Shown one piece after another: positions 1 to 13,200 of a DNA stretch of 64,000 nucleotides. The stretch's first letter is position 1, and the number at the start of each line of letters is the position of its first letter. Source of the stretch: Polytrichum commune (taxonomy: Eukaryota; Streptophyta; Polytrichopsida; Polytrichales; Polytrichaceae); assembly GCA_950295325.1 (NCBI GenBank), contig OX485803.1:77701554-77765553 (forward strand). The letters are read 5' to 3'. The notes below the pieces were generated by a model that was not told the origin of the DNA, did no database searches, and worked only from the letters and a program-made list of their open reading frames with translations. Made by a program: the position numbers and the translations under genes.

Positions 1-295
1 TATTTTTGGTGCCCATATGTTTGCTTATGTGTTCAAATGTATCTTGTGAGTTGTTCCCCTTGTATGTTTATGTTGCCAATGGTTCAATTGTTGTTGTGTT
101 TGCACAAATTTTTTGATATGCTTGAAATGGACATAACATGACATAGCCGTCGCCGCCTCCTTTTGCTCGTCTCCGCAGGGATCGGAGCATAGCGTCGCAA
201 CTCTCCACCGGTCCTCTCCAAGAAGCATGCAGGACAACGTGGTGCCCCCCCCCCCCCCCCGATTTTACCCGCGCCACCTTTGCCGCCTAAGACCC
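1..295. other. Unassigned sequence upstream of the first LTR
   Basis: No gene or element is recognised. The stretch is AT-rich to about 140 and then GC-rich, and it contains a run of about 18 cytosines at 243-260. Short open frames on both strands here have low-complexity Gly/Pro content caused by that run and are not believed. Confidence 0.5.
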
Positions 296-1268
296 TGTCG
301 CACACCTCTCCATGAAGAGTGCCCGAAACACCATGGGCACAAGGGGGACCCTGGAGTGACACCCGGGACTTGTGGCGCCGTTGGTGAGAGGGCCCAAGTG
401 ATCCTAATGTGGGTGAGGGCCCCGGGCGTTAGGAACGCCTCCCACCCACGGAGACTAGGAGGCAGAAGGGTAAGGCCATGAGCTATGCGTAGCTCATGGC
501 GTGGTGATTCTAGAATGCTCAAGATCACCTCAAGCGGAGGTGTGAGCTAGGAGTTATGGCCATTTGAGTGGGGCGCTGTCCCGGGACAGCGCCTTGGTAC
601 AGCAGTGCCTGGGAGTGATTCCCGGGACTGCCAAGGTTCAAACACGTATAACTTCCTCAAGACTTGCCCGAATGGGGCAGGTGAGGAGTCCATCGGCATC
701 TACGTGAAGCGCAGATGAAGATGGAGTGGTTGGTTGTTATGATCAGACATCATACAAGGATGTTATGATGGTCTGAAGCTGCTGGGGGGTTCTAGGCCCA
801 ACAGCTAAAGGAAAATGTCCACTTGGCCCCAACTCTTGGTAGAGAGACAAGAGGTTGGTTGACGATGGGGTAGGGGCCCCGCGTAAAGTCCTAGAGGCTT
901 ATATGGGTGAGGTGGTGTGGCCTCATCCACCCGAGGCCGAACGGCACGGCCTCCATGGGCATTGGCCCAATGTGAGGCCATAGTTGCCTAGTATGGTTCG
1001 GGTTGTTGTAGTGTTGCTCTAGCAACGCGATGATCAACATGGGATTGGACTTCCATGGATGGAAGTCCACGTCTAGGAATGGGTTACTGATTAAGGGGTG
1101 AGTCCCGAAAGCAAAGTAGGAGGGTTGGTTCCCTCCTATGAACTATATGGTCCGGGGTAGGAGGAGCTAACCATTAGCATGGCGGAATGCGAATGGTTAG
1201 CGCTCGTAACCTTTGCTAGAATTGAAAATTGGCAAGATTGTCAAGGGGGGCTGGCAAGGGTTGCGACA
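296..1268 (+). repeat. 5' LTR of gypsy element 1
   Basis: The 973-bp segment begins TGTCG and ends CGACA, the short inverted ends expected of an LTR. A tRNA primer site follows two bases later. A second, reverse-oriented copy with long stretches of near identity occurs at 46129-47095, which confirms both ends. No matching 3' LTR was found downstream, so the element is truncated on its right. Confidence 0.85.
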
Positions 1269-1270
1269 CG

Positions 1271-1282
1271 TGGTATCAGAGC
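1271..1282 (+). other. Primer binding site, initiator-Met tRNA type
   Basis: The sequence TGGTATCAGAGC is complementary to the 3' end of plant initiator methionine tRNA, the usual primer for plant LTR retrotransposons. It lies two bases after the LTR end at 1268 and fixes the element's orientation as plus. Confidence 0.9.
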
Positions 1283-4200
1283 AGGGTTCTAATATTTGAG
1301 CTAGCACTTTGAGGTAGACATGGCTATAAAAAATGCGGGTTATGATGGTGAGCCCGGGGTTTCCAAAAGGTTGTGAGGCTCAAATTGGAACAAGGATCAT
1401 GTGCAAGTGGATTTTGACCATACCATTGATTCTAATGACAATGGTGGGCATGAGGGTGGATTCGGTGAGGAAAATGGAGGAGTGCTTTGAAAGGGCTCCC
1501 GCAAACCTCGAAAAGTATTCGGGGGCTAGAATACCGAATGCATCCGAAAGCTTGGACGGTGGTAATGTTGGATTGAAATTCCAATCCAAATTGCTTAGAA
1601 TGTGGTGAAGTTGGAATGGGTGCAAATGCGGCACTCAAGGCTTTTAGGCCTATGTCTGCGATTTAACCACCATAATGAATGGTACAACTAAGATTGACTA
1701 GTTGGCTAAGAAATACATCGTTTTAGACGGGGTTTCAAAAGCGGGTGGTGAATACCATGTTCAACTCCCCAAAGCTTCTTGAGGATGTATTGGGAATCTT
1801 TAAGATTTGAAGAACATTGAAGCCGATGGTCCCGAAAAGAAGTTGGGCTGCGCATCACCACAAAGTGGGTTTTAGCCGATATTGGTCCCAAAAAAATGGG
1901 CGAAAGTAGGTTGGCCCATTATACCAAGGCAAAACATACTCATGCCGCGGACGGAATGTTGGGAGGTGGGTTGATCCTACCAAGGCAATTCATGTTCGTG
2001 CCGCGGACAAAGTGTGAAAGGTGGCTTTGTGCTACCAAGGCAAATCTTGTTTGTTCCGCAGACAAACTATTAGAAATTGGTTTTGTGGCACCAAACCAAT
2101 TTGTCCCGCGGACGGAATGTTTAAAGTTGGGTTTGCGGACCAAGCCAAGCCAAGTTGCCGAGGACGGAATGTTGGACGATGGCTTTGTAGCCAAGGCTAG
2201 TAGCATTAAGCCGAGGCCAAGTCTCATGGATTGACAAAGAGTCAACAAACTCCTTGATGAGCCGAAGCTCATAAGGTGTTGGGGCTTGCCGACGCGTATA
2301 GTGGGCAAGCTCATTAATTTGCGGTCTCTAAGGTGAACCCCATGAAATAAGGTAATGGCGATGTCTTTGACGTTATAATGTGGGACATTGGAATTTGTGG
2401 ACATTTTACACTATGTAAAATGGATGAGGTGCCCTCACTTTGGAGGACACCTTCTTTGAAACTTACACGAAAGATGTGAGGCGCAAGCCGGTGAGCTTGC
2501 GGTGTATTTGTGATGTGCCATGATGGCAAAGAATTGAACTACAAATTGACAAAGACTCCTATGGTAGGAGGACCCAAGTTGAATTTGGTCTTAATGGACC
2601 AAATGAAAAATGGTAAACATAATGGTCGTAGTTGAATTGGAGCAACTCCAAGGAACTCATGGGGAGGCTAGGAAAGATGGGCCTCCCCCAAACCATACTT
2701 GTGGGATGTTGGTGAGATACAAGGATGTATTCACCAATGTGTTGCTCAAAATGTTACCGCCAAGGAGTGAATTGCAATTTTGCTCAACGAGAGATTGAGT
2801 TCTTGAGGCATGTGGTGACAAAGGAAGTTGGTGGACAAACATGAAGAATGTCAAGGCAATCCAAGAGGAGAATTGACCCTTGACTAAAAAAAAACTTAGG
2901 TCATTGGTTGGCCTAGCCAACTACTACCACCACTTCATTCTAGATTTTTTTTAAGGTTGCTAGGACCTTACTCAACTTATTGAGGAAATGGCTATCCCAA
3001 GAGTGGAACTAGCCTTGTCACCAAGTCTTTGGGGAGCTTAAGAGCAAGTTCTTTTCGCTGCCCGTGCTCAAGTTTGTGGAGTTTGACAAACCTTTTGAGG
3101 TGCATACGGGGGCGAGTAACTTTGCCAATGGTGGATTGTTAATGTAAGATGGATGGCCATTGCATATGGGGGCATGAGGCTCGATGGTTGTCAAAGAAGA
3201 CAACCAACTCATGACAAAGAACTTCTTTGCCCTAGTGCATTGCTTGAAGATGTGGCGACATTATTTGGGATTGCACAAAGCAAAGGTCTACATGGACAAT
3301 GTGTCCTAAAAGTATTTTGACATACAAACGCAAGTGAACGCCAAGTCATTGCGGTGACATGATAGTTTGGCGCTTATGAAGGTGGATTTGGTCCACAAAC
3401 CGGACCATGAAAATGTGGTGCCGGATGCGCTAAGTAGACAGGAAGAGTTCCAAGCAATGAGAACCATCCAAACCTTATGGCTAATGTGTGCCGGCGAAAG
3501 AAACTTGTGATGCAAGATACGAGGGGTAAATTAACTACTCCAAAGCACAAAAGCTTTTAGGTGAGCTTCGCAAGAGCAAGGTGCTCAAAGAAGCTAAGTT
3601 GGTGGACAGATTGTTCAAGTGTAAGCAAAGTCGGATGTATGTGCCACAATGCAAGTTGAGGCTATCGGTTTTGAAGGAGGGATATGATAGTCTTATTGCT
3701 GGCCATAGAGGAGAAAGAAAAAACCGCCATAGAATGGCATCAAGGAGGTTCCATTGGTGGTGCATAAAGGAGGATATAACCCACTTTGTGAAGGCTTGGA
3801 TGAAGTGCCAAGTGAACCGAGCCTCTTACCAAAACCAAGGCGGTTTCTTGCAACCGTTGCCTATCCCGTCGGGGCCATGGCATAGTATGTGCATGGACTT
3901 GATCAGAAGTTTGCCGGAGTCACATGGGTATGATGCCATCTTGTTGATGGTAGAGCGGTTGGCCAAGTTGGCACACATGGTGCAGATTGTAGAATCGCGA
4001 CCGCGTTGGAGACCGCATAGCCTTTTCTCAAAGGATGGTTGAGGCACCACGAGTTGCCAAGAGTGATTGTGTGGGATCGAGATCCAAAGTTCCAATGCAT
4101 TTCTCTAAGGAGGTTGTATTGAAACTAAGGCTTAGCACGGCCTTTACATTCCCAAATGGATGGGAAAACAAAGCGTGTGAATGGAGTCTTGAAGCAATAC

Positions 4201-4545
4201 TTGAGGAACTTGGTGGGGGCGGACCAAGGAGATTGGGCGGACTATGTGGGTCAAACGGAGTTTAGTTGTAATGTAGCCATGCATTATCCGGTGGGCATCG
4301 GGGCATTGACATTACGAACGGACACTTTATTCACGCCGGCCTTGCAATAGGGCCGGTGTTTCTATCTATCTATCTATCTAGCCACGCACTTGGCAACCAA
4401 GGGGTTGTCTTTCATGGTGGCTTATGGAGTGGATGCACTCCAACCTACTAACCTAGCTCTCGAGGGGGCAAATTCAACACTATAGTTCAACCAAGATGGT
4501 GAGGACTTGGCCAAGAAGCGTGAACAAGTCTTGGAGATGAAGTTC
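1283..4545 (+). pseudogene. Decayed internal region of Ty3/gypsy element 1
   Basis: This is the remnant of a gag-pol region reading on the plus strand. From about 2700 the products resemble the segment before reverse transcriptase (YKDVFTNVL). From 3018 to 3515 there is an RNase H region with stops, followed by the typical gypsy tail PDALSRQEEF. From 3581 to 4042 there is integrase: a zinc-binding HHCC region in which one expected cysteine is a tryptophan (VKAWMKCQVN), then the core start with GPWHSMCMDLI. From 4156 to about 4540 there is the rest of integrase, interrupted by a short CTAT repeat near 4362. Most of the reverse transcriptase is deleted, between about 2800 and 2980. The element cannot be functional. 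Confidence 0.85.
1930..2205 (+). repeat. Imperfect tandem repeat inside gypsy element 1
   Basis: Five diverged units of about 48-66 bp share a CCGCGGACGGAATGTT-like start and a following GGCTTTGTGCTACCAAGGCAA-like stretch. They lie where gag would be expected. The frame is open across the array, but no gag motif is recognisable. Confidence 0.6.
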
Positions 4546-7540
4546 ACTTGGAATTGAATACATTTGTTCCAACACATATAGGGCACAAATGTTTTGCAAA
4601 CATTAGAAGAGATACTTTATTTTCTTGATGGAAGTCTCTTGGATAAAACAATTGATGTTGATCAATGAGTCAAAATTGATTTTAGAATCCAAGAAGTCAA
4701 AAGGCTCATAGGACTAAAAACACATGATACTAGTGTCAAATTGACTAAAATTCTAGGGTGGCAGAGTGTGATAGCTTTCATAAGATATATGCTAATATCA
4801 GTTTGAATATTGTTTAACATCTCAATGTTATGTGAAATACAATAGAAGTAGTGGTATTGTTTAAAATATTGGTTATGACAATCAAAATAATGATGTTATT
4901 TGAATTGAAATTCATTATAGTTATGCAACTACATGATTGGCAAGTGTCGTGATCAAGGACCGATGATTTTCAATGCATGTATATACATTAACTATGTTGC
5001 ATTTCGATGAAAAGAAATGGTCTTCATAGAATAATAATGTTCTTCATTTAGCTTTTATTAAGTTTATCGTTACAAAATTTGAAGAAAGCTGGCAAGTTTC
5101 ATGATGAAGGTCCTATGCTTTAAACATAATCATATATTGTAACAAACACACAATTTAACACATGTGATTGCCATGAAATGCGTAAGTGTCAATGTTGTTA
5201 TCTTAACCTATCATCAACAACTCAATGAGCTATTTAACAATAAAGGTAGGAGAGGGTGGAACGGATGTGGCACGCTCGTACAAAATGCATAAACGTTTAT
5301 GATGATGATGATTATTTCTGGTGATAAATGAAGATACTAAAAATTGAAATCATAAATTTATACATAATAAAATAATAAACACAATATTGGAATTGTAACC
5401 CAAAATTGAACAAATTTATAAATTTAAAGTGCAAATCAAAGGCTAATAATACATACTAAAATATGAATAACAATTTTAGATGTAAATATTTTCCAATTTT
5501 ATCTAAAAATATATATGATATAGTACTAGATTGGAATAAAAAATTGCAACAATATCTATATATATATATATATATATAATTTCTTTATACATTTATATTT
5601 TTACATAGTCTAAATTTAGGGTATATGTGGCATTGGGATGTATGTCAAGGTATATATAATTACATATTAAGTTAAATAAAAAACCCGAACCAAATAATCA
5701 ATGACCCTAAATTCAATATCTATGATGTATTTGGGAGTAACAATCTTTGTTTATAATGTCTATTGATGGTGGCATCATTGCCGCTATTATTGACACATAA
5801 AAATCAACACATTGGTTTCATATGGTAAGATTGAAACAAATGTTGACATACGTGAAAAATTAACTACAAACTACATATTAAATTGAAATCGAATTGAAAT
5901 TGTTTGATTATAAAAAATAAATTATAATATTACATATAAATCCTTAAAACTCTGACCCTAAATTTTACTTCCTATTGTCCGAAACCCTAAACCTATAAGA
6001 TTGAAAGCCATTATAAATAGGATGTGGTTTAGACCGCATATAAGAGAGATTTATTTTGCTTATATCTAACCAATTTATAAGACTTTTACATATCCGTGGT
6101 ATATAAATACCAAATTCTAGAATCTAAATTTCAACCCTAAGTTGCAACACGAGGTTGTGGTATGTGTGATACATGTAATAGTTGGTCCTTATAATGGAGG
6201 TGGATATATTATTTTCATTTCAAAAATATGATCATTAATAATGAGACCACTAGATGTTGTTTGCATAGAAAGTGTGAACTAATATTGGATCTAAATGTGA
6301 ATTTAAGGAAAGTGAGAGTATGATAAATAATAACTTTAAGAAAACCCATAATAGTGTATCAACACTCACTAGTATTACGTTAGGAAAATAATATTAATCC
6401 TTCACAAAATCAAGAAATATTTATATTATGGATGTTAGGTTAGGTAATAAATTTGATATAAACATTGGGGTTACTTGTTAGGGTAATCCTTGACACCTCT
6501 CAGTTGAGTTAATACCTTTGGACTTGTTTAACAAGTGAAAAATGATTCAACAAGCGCATCTATAAGTACTTGCTTTGGCATTGTTATATTTAAATGTTTA
6601 TAATATAAGTGTTGGTATTGCCAAGTAATGGAGAACGAGACCATAAAAATTAAGATGATGTGTGAAAACGTGTATGTGCATTTTTCACCAATTAGAGGAT
6701 AAAAAGAAGATTTTAATAGAATCCAAAGTTATGAACAACCCAATAAGCAAGGTGGATTAACAATAAACATCCTTAAATATCTATGGACAATTGATTATAT
6801 TAATGGATTGTCCAATTTAACAAGAACGATCCAAAGACACATCATCCACATGTTCTCACCCACTCCAACTCAATTAATTTAGAAATAGAAAACTAAGCTG
6901 ATTATGTTTACATGTTTTTCTTCTTTCTTTAAGATTAGTAACTTGGGGACATGGAGGGACTTCCCGCCAACTTGCAACCCAACCCTTAATACAAGTTGTG
7001 TCCCTTACAACTGATGAACTCATCTAGAATATTCAGTGGATGACCTTACACAAATGTTTAAATCCTTGGCCGTAGAATACGTGAAGGACATTTGTAGAAC
7101 ATTTCTTTGAAAATACTTGAGAATAAAACACTTGTTAGAACACTTGAAAGTATCTACTTGTGAAAATGATTATACTAATTGATAAAAAAATCAAAATTGT
7201 AGATATTCTTACACTAGCACGGTATTTAAAGGCATTACAATGATTATTTCATTTAGTAGTGTGTTTGTTACTATTTCCTGAGCACACACTGTGTTGTCAA
7301 ATCTCAAAACTGTGAAGGTTACTGAGTGATACTAAATTCATGAATACATGATCATTTACCACACCTTTCAAGATAGTTATTGCATGCTCTAAGGTATTTG
7401 TAAAATGTATAATTTGTTTTAGTGAGCTCAAAGAGGTTTCTTCTTTTCAATTGGTGTCACTCACTTGTGCTATATCTCCCAACACTAAGAAAGTGAAGAG
7501 AGCTTGCATTGAGAGTTTTTGGCACTTTGACACTTTTGGC
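4546..7540. other. Gene-poor AT-rich region
   Basis: No coding region, RNA gene or complete element was recognised. The sequence is strongly AT-rich, with a TA microsatellite at about 5561-5578 and no open frame longer than about 60 codons. It has the look of old intergenic or decayed repeat sequence. Confidence 0.6.
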
Positions 7541-7800
7541 TCTTTACACCCTAGATCTTATGGTGGCACTAATTTCAAATCATAAAGAAATTTAGTGTCA
7601 CCTTCACTAATTTGCCACATGTGCTATTAGCCCATCCTCAATAAATGTTCAAAATTACTTGAAGGTTATTTCTTAGAGCACTTGTAAAAATTATCTCAAT
7701 TTATAATTTGATAGTTTCATTTTGGGGATGGAAGTGTAGTCAATTGCTTATTTTATGAGTGGAAGTGGACATACATATATATACCTACACATATCTATAC

Positions 7801-9238
7801 GGCCGGGGATTCGTGGCACTCAAGTAAAGTCATCCAGTAACAAAAATCGGATGAGTCCATCAAGAAGCTCGGATGGAGCTTACTTTAGTGAAACGCCTCC
7901 GAGTTGGCATGTAAGACCTATTTTCTCCCTCATAGCTATTGTGAACTACTAGTTATTTTGTAAATATCAATTAGTTGGCAAGAGGCAACGATGTGGCATT
8001 GGATGCTCTAAGCCTATTTCTAACCTCCCATAAGTTGTATCCAAGGCCATGATGTGGCTTTGAATTCCACATGGTTATTTTGATGAATATCGCAAGATAT
8101 CAACGTGTGTAATATATAATAATGATGTGTTGTCATAGATATTTTTTTGTTCATAATTCATTTATTTTGCACGGGTGTGATTGCTCAAACATTTGTAATA
8201 TATCAAAATAATATATATCAACTTATGGTAAATTGGTGAACTAAAAAATAGATTCATTCTTATTTTATTATAAATTTATTTGAAAATAATTAATATACAC
8301 CATGTGATTTTAAATATAATAAAATGTTTGATGAGGATAAAAATATTACAATATTTTAAATAGGCTATAGTCAGAACCTTATGATTTTCTGAGTATACCC
8401 CATCCATAACGTTGTCCCACAACTCTAATTCCAAATAACATACCATTTATTTATATCTCATATTATATTACCTAAAAATAAGATAGATTTTTTTAATTTT
8501 TTGGTTGTATGTTTTATATTCTACGTTCATTGTTTCATTTTGGTCATTTTATGAACACTTGCACTAATCTATCATTAGGATGACAAAGATAGTTTTAAGT
8601 CACAAAATTATAACCTCAATGTTAATGAGGATTTTGTAATGTTTTTGACCTCCAAGTCAATTACGTGCTTCATTGATGGTTTCACTTCCGGAATGAAATC
8701 CCAATCAATTGCTTATTTACTAATTGGAAGTGCACATATGTATTGGATTTTAGACCTTGAAGTGAAGTGCACTCAATATGGGATTTGTAGTCAAGCGGCC
8801 TTCAAGAATGCAAGGGCAATGTTTTTTTTTCGAAGTTGGGCGAGATGGGCAACAATTTTCGATTGGGTTTAGAAATTTCTTTAGGGGGTTGCCCTAGCCC
8901 GGATTTGACACCCCCAAAAGTTCATGAGGGGGTATTTAATGTCCGCCCATATTAATTTCTTAAAAATAATTTGACTAGTAATGATAGGTTGGCAACGCAT
9001 GATGCACCCACTTGTTTCTATAAGAGGCATTTTTATTTTATCTAACCCCCTTTGTATTATTGCCTTAAGCATTGGATTAGACTAGGATCGTTTAGAACTA
9101 CTAAAACTTGGTATTTTTGAAACCCTTGAGACAAGGAGCCGACGACGTGAGGTAGTGTCTAAAGTGGTTCATCTCATCCGCAAAGATGAATGAACTCTCA
9201 CTAATGAAAATACATGAGTGCCACGAATCCCTGGCCAT
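7801..9238. mobile_element. Possible small DNA transposon with 20-bp terminal inverted repeats
   Basis: GGCCGGGGATTCGTGGCACT at the left end (about 7801) is matched inverted by AGTGCCACGAATCCCTGGCC at the right end (about 9219-9238), with one mismatch. The 1.44 kb between them is AT-rich and has no recognisable transposase; a 77-codon open frame at 8639-8872 resembles nothing known to me. No clear target-site duplication was found. Flanking segments at about 7555-7660 and 9370-9425 are direct copies of each other, so this may instead be part of a larger rearranged repeat. Confidence 0.4.
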
Positions 9239-9330
9239 ATCGATACATATCTATACATATACATACATACACACATATGTCATATATATACACACACAGA
9301 TATATATATATATATATATATTTCATTGAG
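9239..9330. repeat. CA/TA microsatellite tract
   Basis: The tract is composed of ACATACATACACAC-type and TATATATATA-type simple repeats. It lies just outside the right inverted repeat of the possible small transposon. Confidence 0.8.
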
Positions 9331-10269
9331 AATTTCCGGCACTTTGGGTATTTTTTCTTCCCAAAATCCTCAATCTTTTGGTGGAACTAATTTCCAACAC
9401 GTACTATTAGCCCACCCTTACTAAATGGGATAATTAACATAGTCACTCGAGGGAATAATATGTAATCTAAAGATAGTTTTTAAAATTGGTATAACAATGG
9501 AATCAGTACCAAGCACCCCAGATTAGTCTAGTCTAAATCATTTGAAAATAGTCCACAGCAATCCTAGATTCCTAGAGTCGGTTAAGTTTCTATTTTGCCA
9601 TGTTGCCCTACATGGGTGTAATCTTTGAATCCAATTCAACAAGTTTGCTTCAGTAAATTTTCCTTCTAGGCTTGAGACCTTCATTTGGTAGGAAATGAAC
9701 AATATGTTACTATGTGAAAAGGCTCGGCCTGTTAGGAGTAATTGGCCAGTGCTAAAATAGTGTTGTGAAGTCAAGAGTTTAGGGTTCAGGGTTTTGAATG
9801 CGTTCCCTACACGAACACATGGGTGTAAATGACACAATCCAAAAGAACTGAAATTATAACAGACTGGCTAGCAAGGGACAAATGTTTTGCCACAAATATG
9901 TCCCTTGATAGCCAGTCTAAATGTCATATTCTCATTTCGGACTCATTTTTCTTGTAATGCTTCAATAAGTCTATGGGTCCTTAACAGAGATTTTGGACCA
10001 GGAACACTTTCAGCATGTGCTATCTGGGCTTACATGCTGTTCAGGGGTTCTTGATTCTTGATGCAACACATCAAGAAGAATGGAACAGATGAAGCAACGC
10101 TAATTATTGACATGCCGATCAGTGAACCAAGCAAACACCCCTAATAATAATGCAAACTATCTATACATATTAACATGCTGATTATGAATCCAGAAATATA
10201 ATCAGATTTTGTCAAACATAAAATTGTGGTACTACTACAAGTGCAGGTCCGGAGTACAATAAATGCAGA
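9331..10269. other. Spacer downstream of the PnsB1 gene
   Basis: No gene was recognised. The part nearest 10269 lies just past the PnsB1 stop codon and presumably holds its 3' UTR and polyadenylation signals. A short inverted repeat is present around 9862-9921, where GACTGGCTAGCAAGGGACAA is matched by a nearby reverse copy. Confidence 0.5.
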
Positions 10270-13200
10270 TTATACTGCAACAAGAGCAGCTTCTTTGCCA
10301 ATAGTGGAGAGAGCCATAGCTGCGGCTGCAGTATCCAAATCAGCAAGGTTGCCTGTTTTGGAGGCCACTACTACACAATCTGTAGCATACTTTGGGACAA
10401 AGATATTGGCCTTTTCTTGGGATGAAAATAATGTCACTCTGTAGTCCAGAACAAGAGTCATTGTCATAAGCGAGACCTTACTCTCTGGATAAACTTCAAA
10501 CAAGTAGTGCATTATTTGCTTTCCAATTTCATCTATCTCAACTTGATCAAGGATACTATAAATATTCAACACATACTGCCACTCCAACCAGAGAAATCAT
10601 GTATAAATTTTCCACATCCCCATTGCATATAAAAAAACTCTTCCTACCCATAAGCATATTCTCCAAAGTCAAGGATCCAACTAGTCTAAGAAGCACAAAG
10701 CCCATCAACCATTCATGCTAAAAGTATTATGAATGCCTCCCTGCAGGTTATTATAGTGCTAAATGAAGGGATTACAACAAGATAGCATCATAAATAAACT
10801 GCAATATGGACGGTTTAGAAATACGTACATGGGCTTCTTCAATGCAATAGCCATCTGTAACGCTGCAGTGTTTGTAGTCACAACACCTGATGAGGCCTTG
10901 ATCAACGCGGCTAGCTGTTTGCCCCACTCAGTAACAACATTTCAATATACATCTTATGCAACAATATCTTTATCCCTGTATGTTTCCTTTTGGCACAATT
11001 GAAGTACCTCAGAGGCCAAACCAGTCATTACTAGTGTAGGTTAAATGCATCTAGAATTTTGCCAAATTACCACACTTTGAAGAAAATCATTTCTTTTGAG
11101 GTTACATGATGACCTTGAGACAATTTGATCTCAATCTGATGGGAGCCACAGGTAAATCCAGAATAGCATGGGCCAGATAAACATTTCATAAGCTATGTGC
11201 AGAAATTGGTGAGTAGCATACCTGGCCAGGGGTGGTGATCAACACAATGTGAGAATCCTCTCCACAATACTCTTTCACCTTCTCACGATCCTTTTCATTT
11301 GGAATCACAAAAACCACAGTCTCACTGCTTCAACAAGAAATGACAAACTTAGATTCTATGTTTCCCACAAACTTAGCAGTTCCTGGTGGTAGAATTGGGC
11401 TTTCAGTCACTACCATGAATTTGATTGTAATTTAAAATTTGGAAATAGCAAGTATAAAACTGGCCAAAGACAGGGTCTGAAGAATGGCTCTACACAAGCA
11501 TCGAGAGGGCACATGGAGGGCATGGGAAGGGAGCATTAAAGGTTTAGACCAGGGTTCAAAGCCTTAACGCTTCTGACAAACTACGTCTCCCTTTTCAAGC
11601 AACATGGACCATGAGTAGCTAACAGGAAAGGATGTGCCAGGGACAAACAGGAGAGAGGAAACTATAGTTCATTTTGCAGAACTAAAGCAAGCCTACACTT
11701 AATCCCAACAATCTGAACATACCTCGTAGATTTTGCAAGTTTGGACCACTGTTTAGGGTGAAGGAGGCTGTCCAAGTCACCTTTTGATGTCATGCATGCT
11801 GATGAATCACTTTTGATACCATGGAAAACCAAGAAACCACCCCCATGAACACCTGCATCCATGTACTTGTTTTCAACAAAAGCTTTGACCCTCTTCGGCA
11901 CAGCAATCTCCAGCGGCAGCACATCAGACTTGAACACATTCTTTCCAAGCTGGCAGAGCTCCTCCATCAATTCGGAATACCTTATGCAAGACATGCTTGA
12001 AACCTCAGGGAAAAGCCCACTAATGCGATAAATCATGCAATTGAGTGATGATAGTCATGAAAAGTAAACAACTAGAATAAATACCCTCCAAGTTGGACTC
12101 TTGTATCTCAACAAACTAATTCTGGTGGCAATTTCACCCGTATCTGGTTGTTGTTATCATCCCTTAAACTTGGATAGATTACATCATTTTAGTTCAAAAG
12201 CACTTCGTTGGCTACAATAAGTGAATCTGTCCAAAAGATGCAAAGGAATTTAAAAAATACTTACATATATATTCCACTTTCTGCCAGCTCCAAATGTGGT
12301 GGTTTTATGGCAACGTCAAGAAATTTGGCAGATCCAGCCGAATTCACATTTGGGTATACATAGCTGACTTTATTTCGTACTGTAGAAAGCCAAATTAACA
12401 TGGAGTGGCCCAATCCGGCATATTTTGTTGATACAAGCAAGTCGTAGTATTCATTCTGTACCAAAAGCCCACCTTAAGAAGTGTTGTGAGCACTATAGAA
12501 TTACTGGATTCAATGAAATTGGGCTGCAAGTATACATCTATCTTAATAGGAATTGTGTTTCAGAAAACTCTTACAGATAATAGTAATAGGTAAACTACAT
12601 TGTAAGACAGAGAGCTAACCCAGAGATCTTAGAGCTACACACAACCTAAAATAGAAGGAAGCAAACAAAAACAAGAATGAAATGGAAAGCAAACAACCAG
12701 TTCCCAACAGTGGATCCTAATCTTATGGAGCTATAAAGTCCAAAGATATATAAATGGTTTGGTGAATGTAGGTTGCATTCAGAGTTTGACTATATCCACA
12801 TACATGAATCTCATATTCAAATACAAATGTTAGGTTCCAAAGCAAGATACTGACCATAAATTGATTTTACAAAAAAGAGGAAATATTGGCTTCATGCAAG
12901 AAATATCACACAGGTGATAAGCTTCGTTGAAATTTAGAAAAAAAACTCAAGAGGGTCTCTCACCTCAACAACACCAAAGAAAGACCATGATTGTAGTTAC
13001 TAAAGGTTCACAAGACAATTCATAACAAGGCAACCTTTGTTGCACTTTGAGACAAGCTTCTCAGCTCCATGGAGTTTGCGAATTTCACTTTGGCTAAGAC
13101 TGAGATAGCTATGAATAATGACTCGAGTCTCAATCTCGTGTGTGTGTTACTTCTTGTACATAATGAACCTGATGAAATTCATATAGGATTTTACAAAATG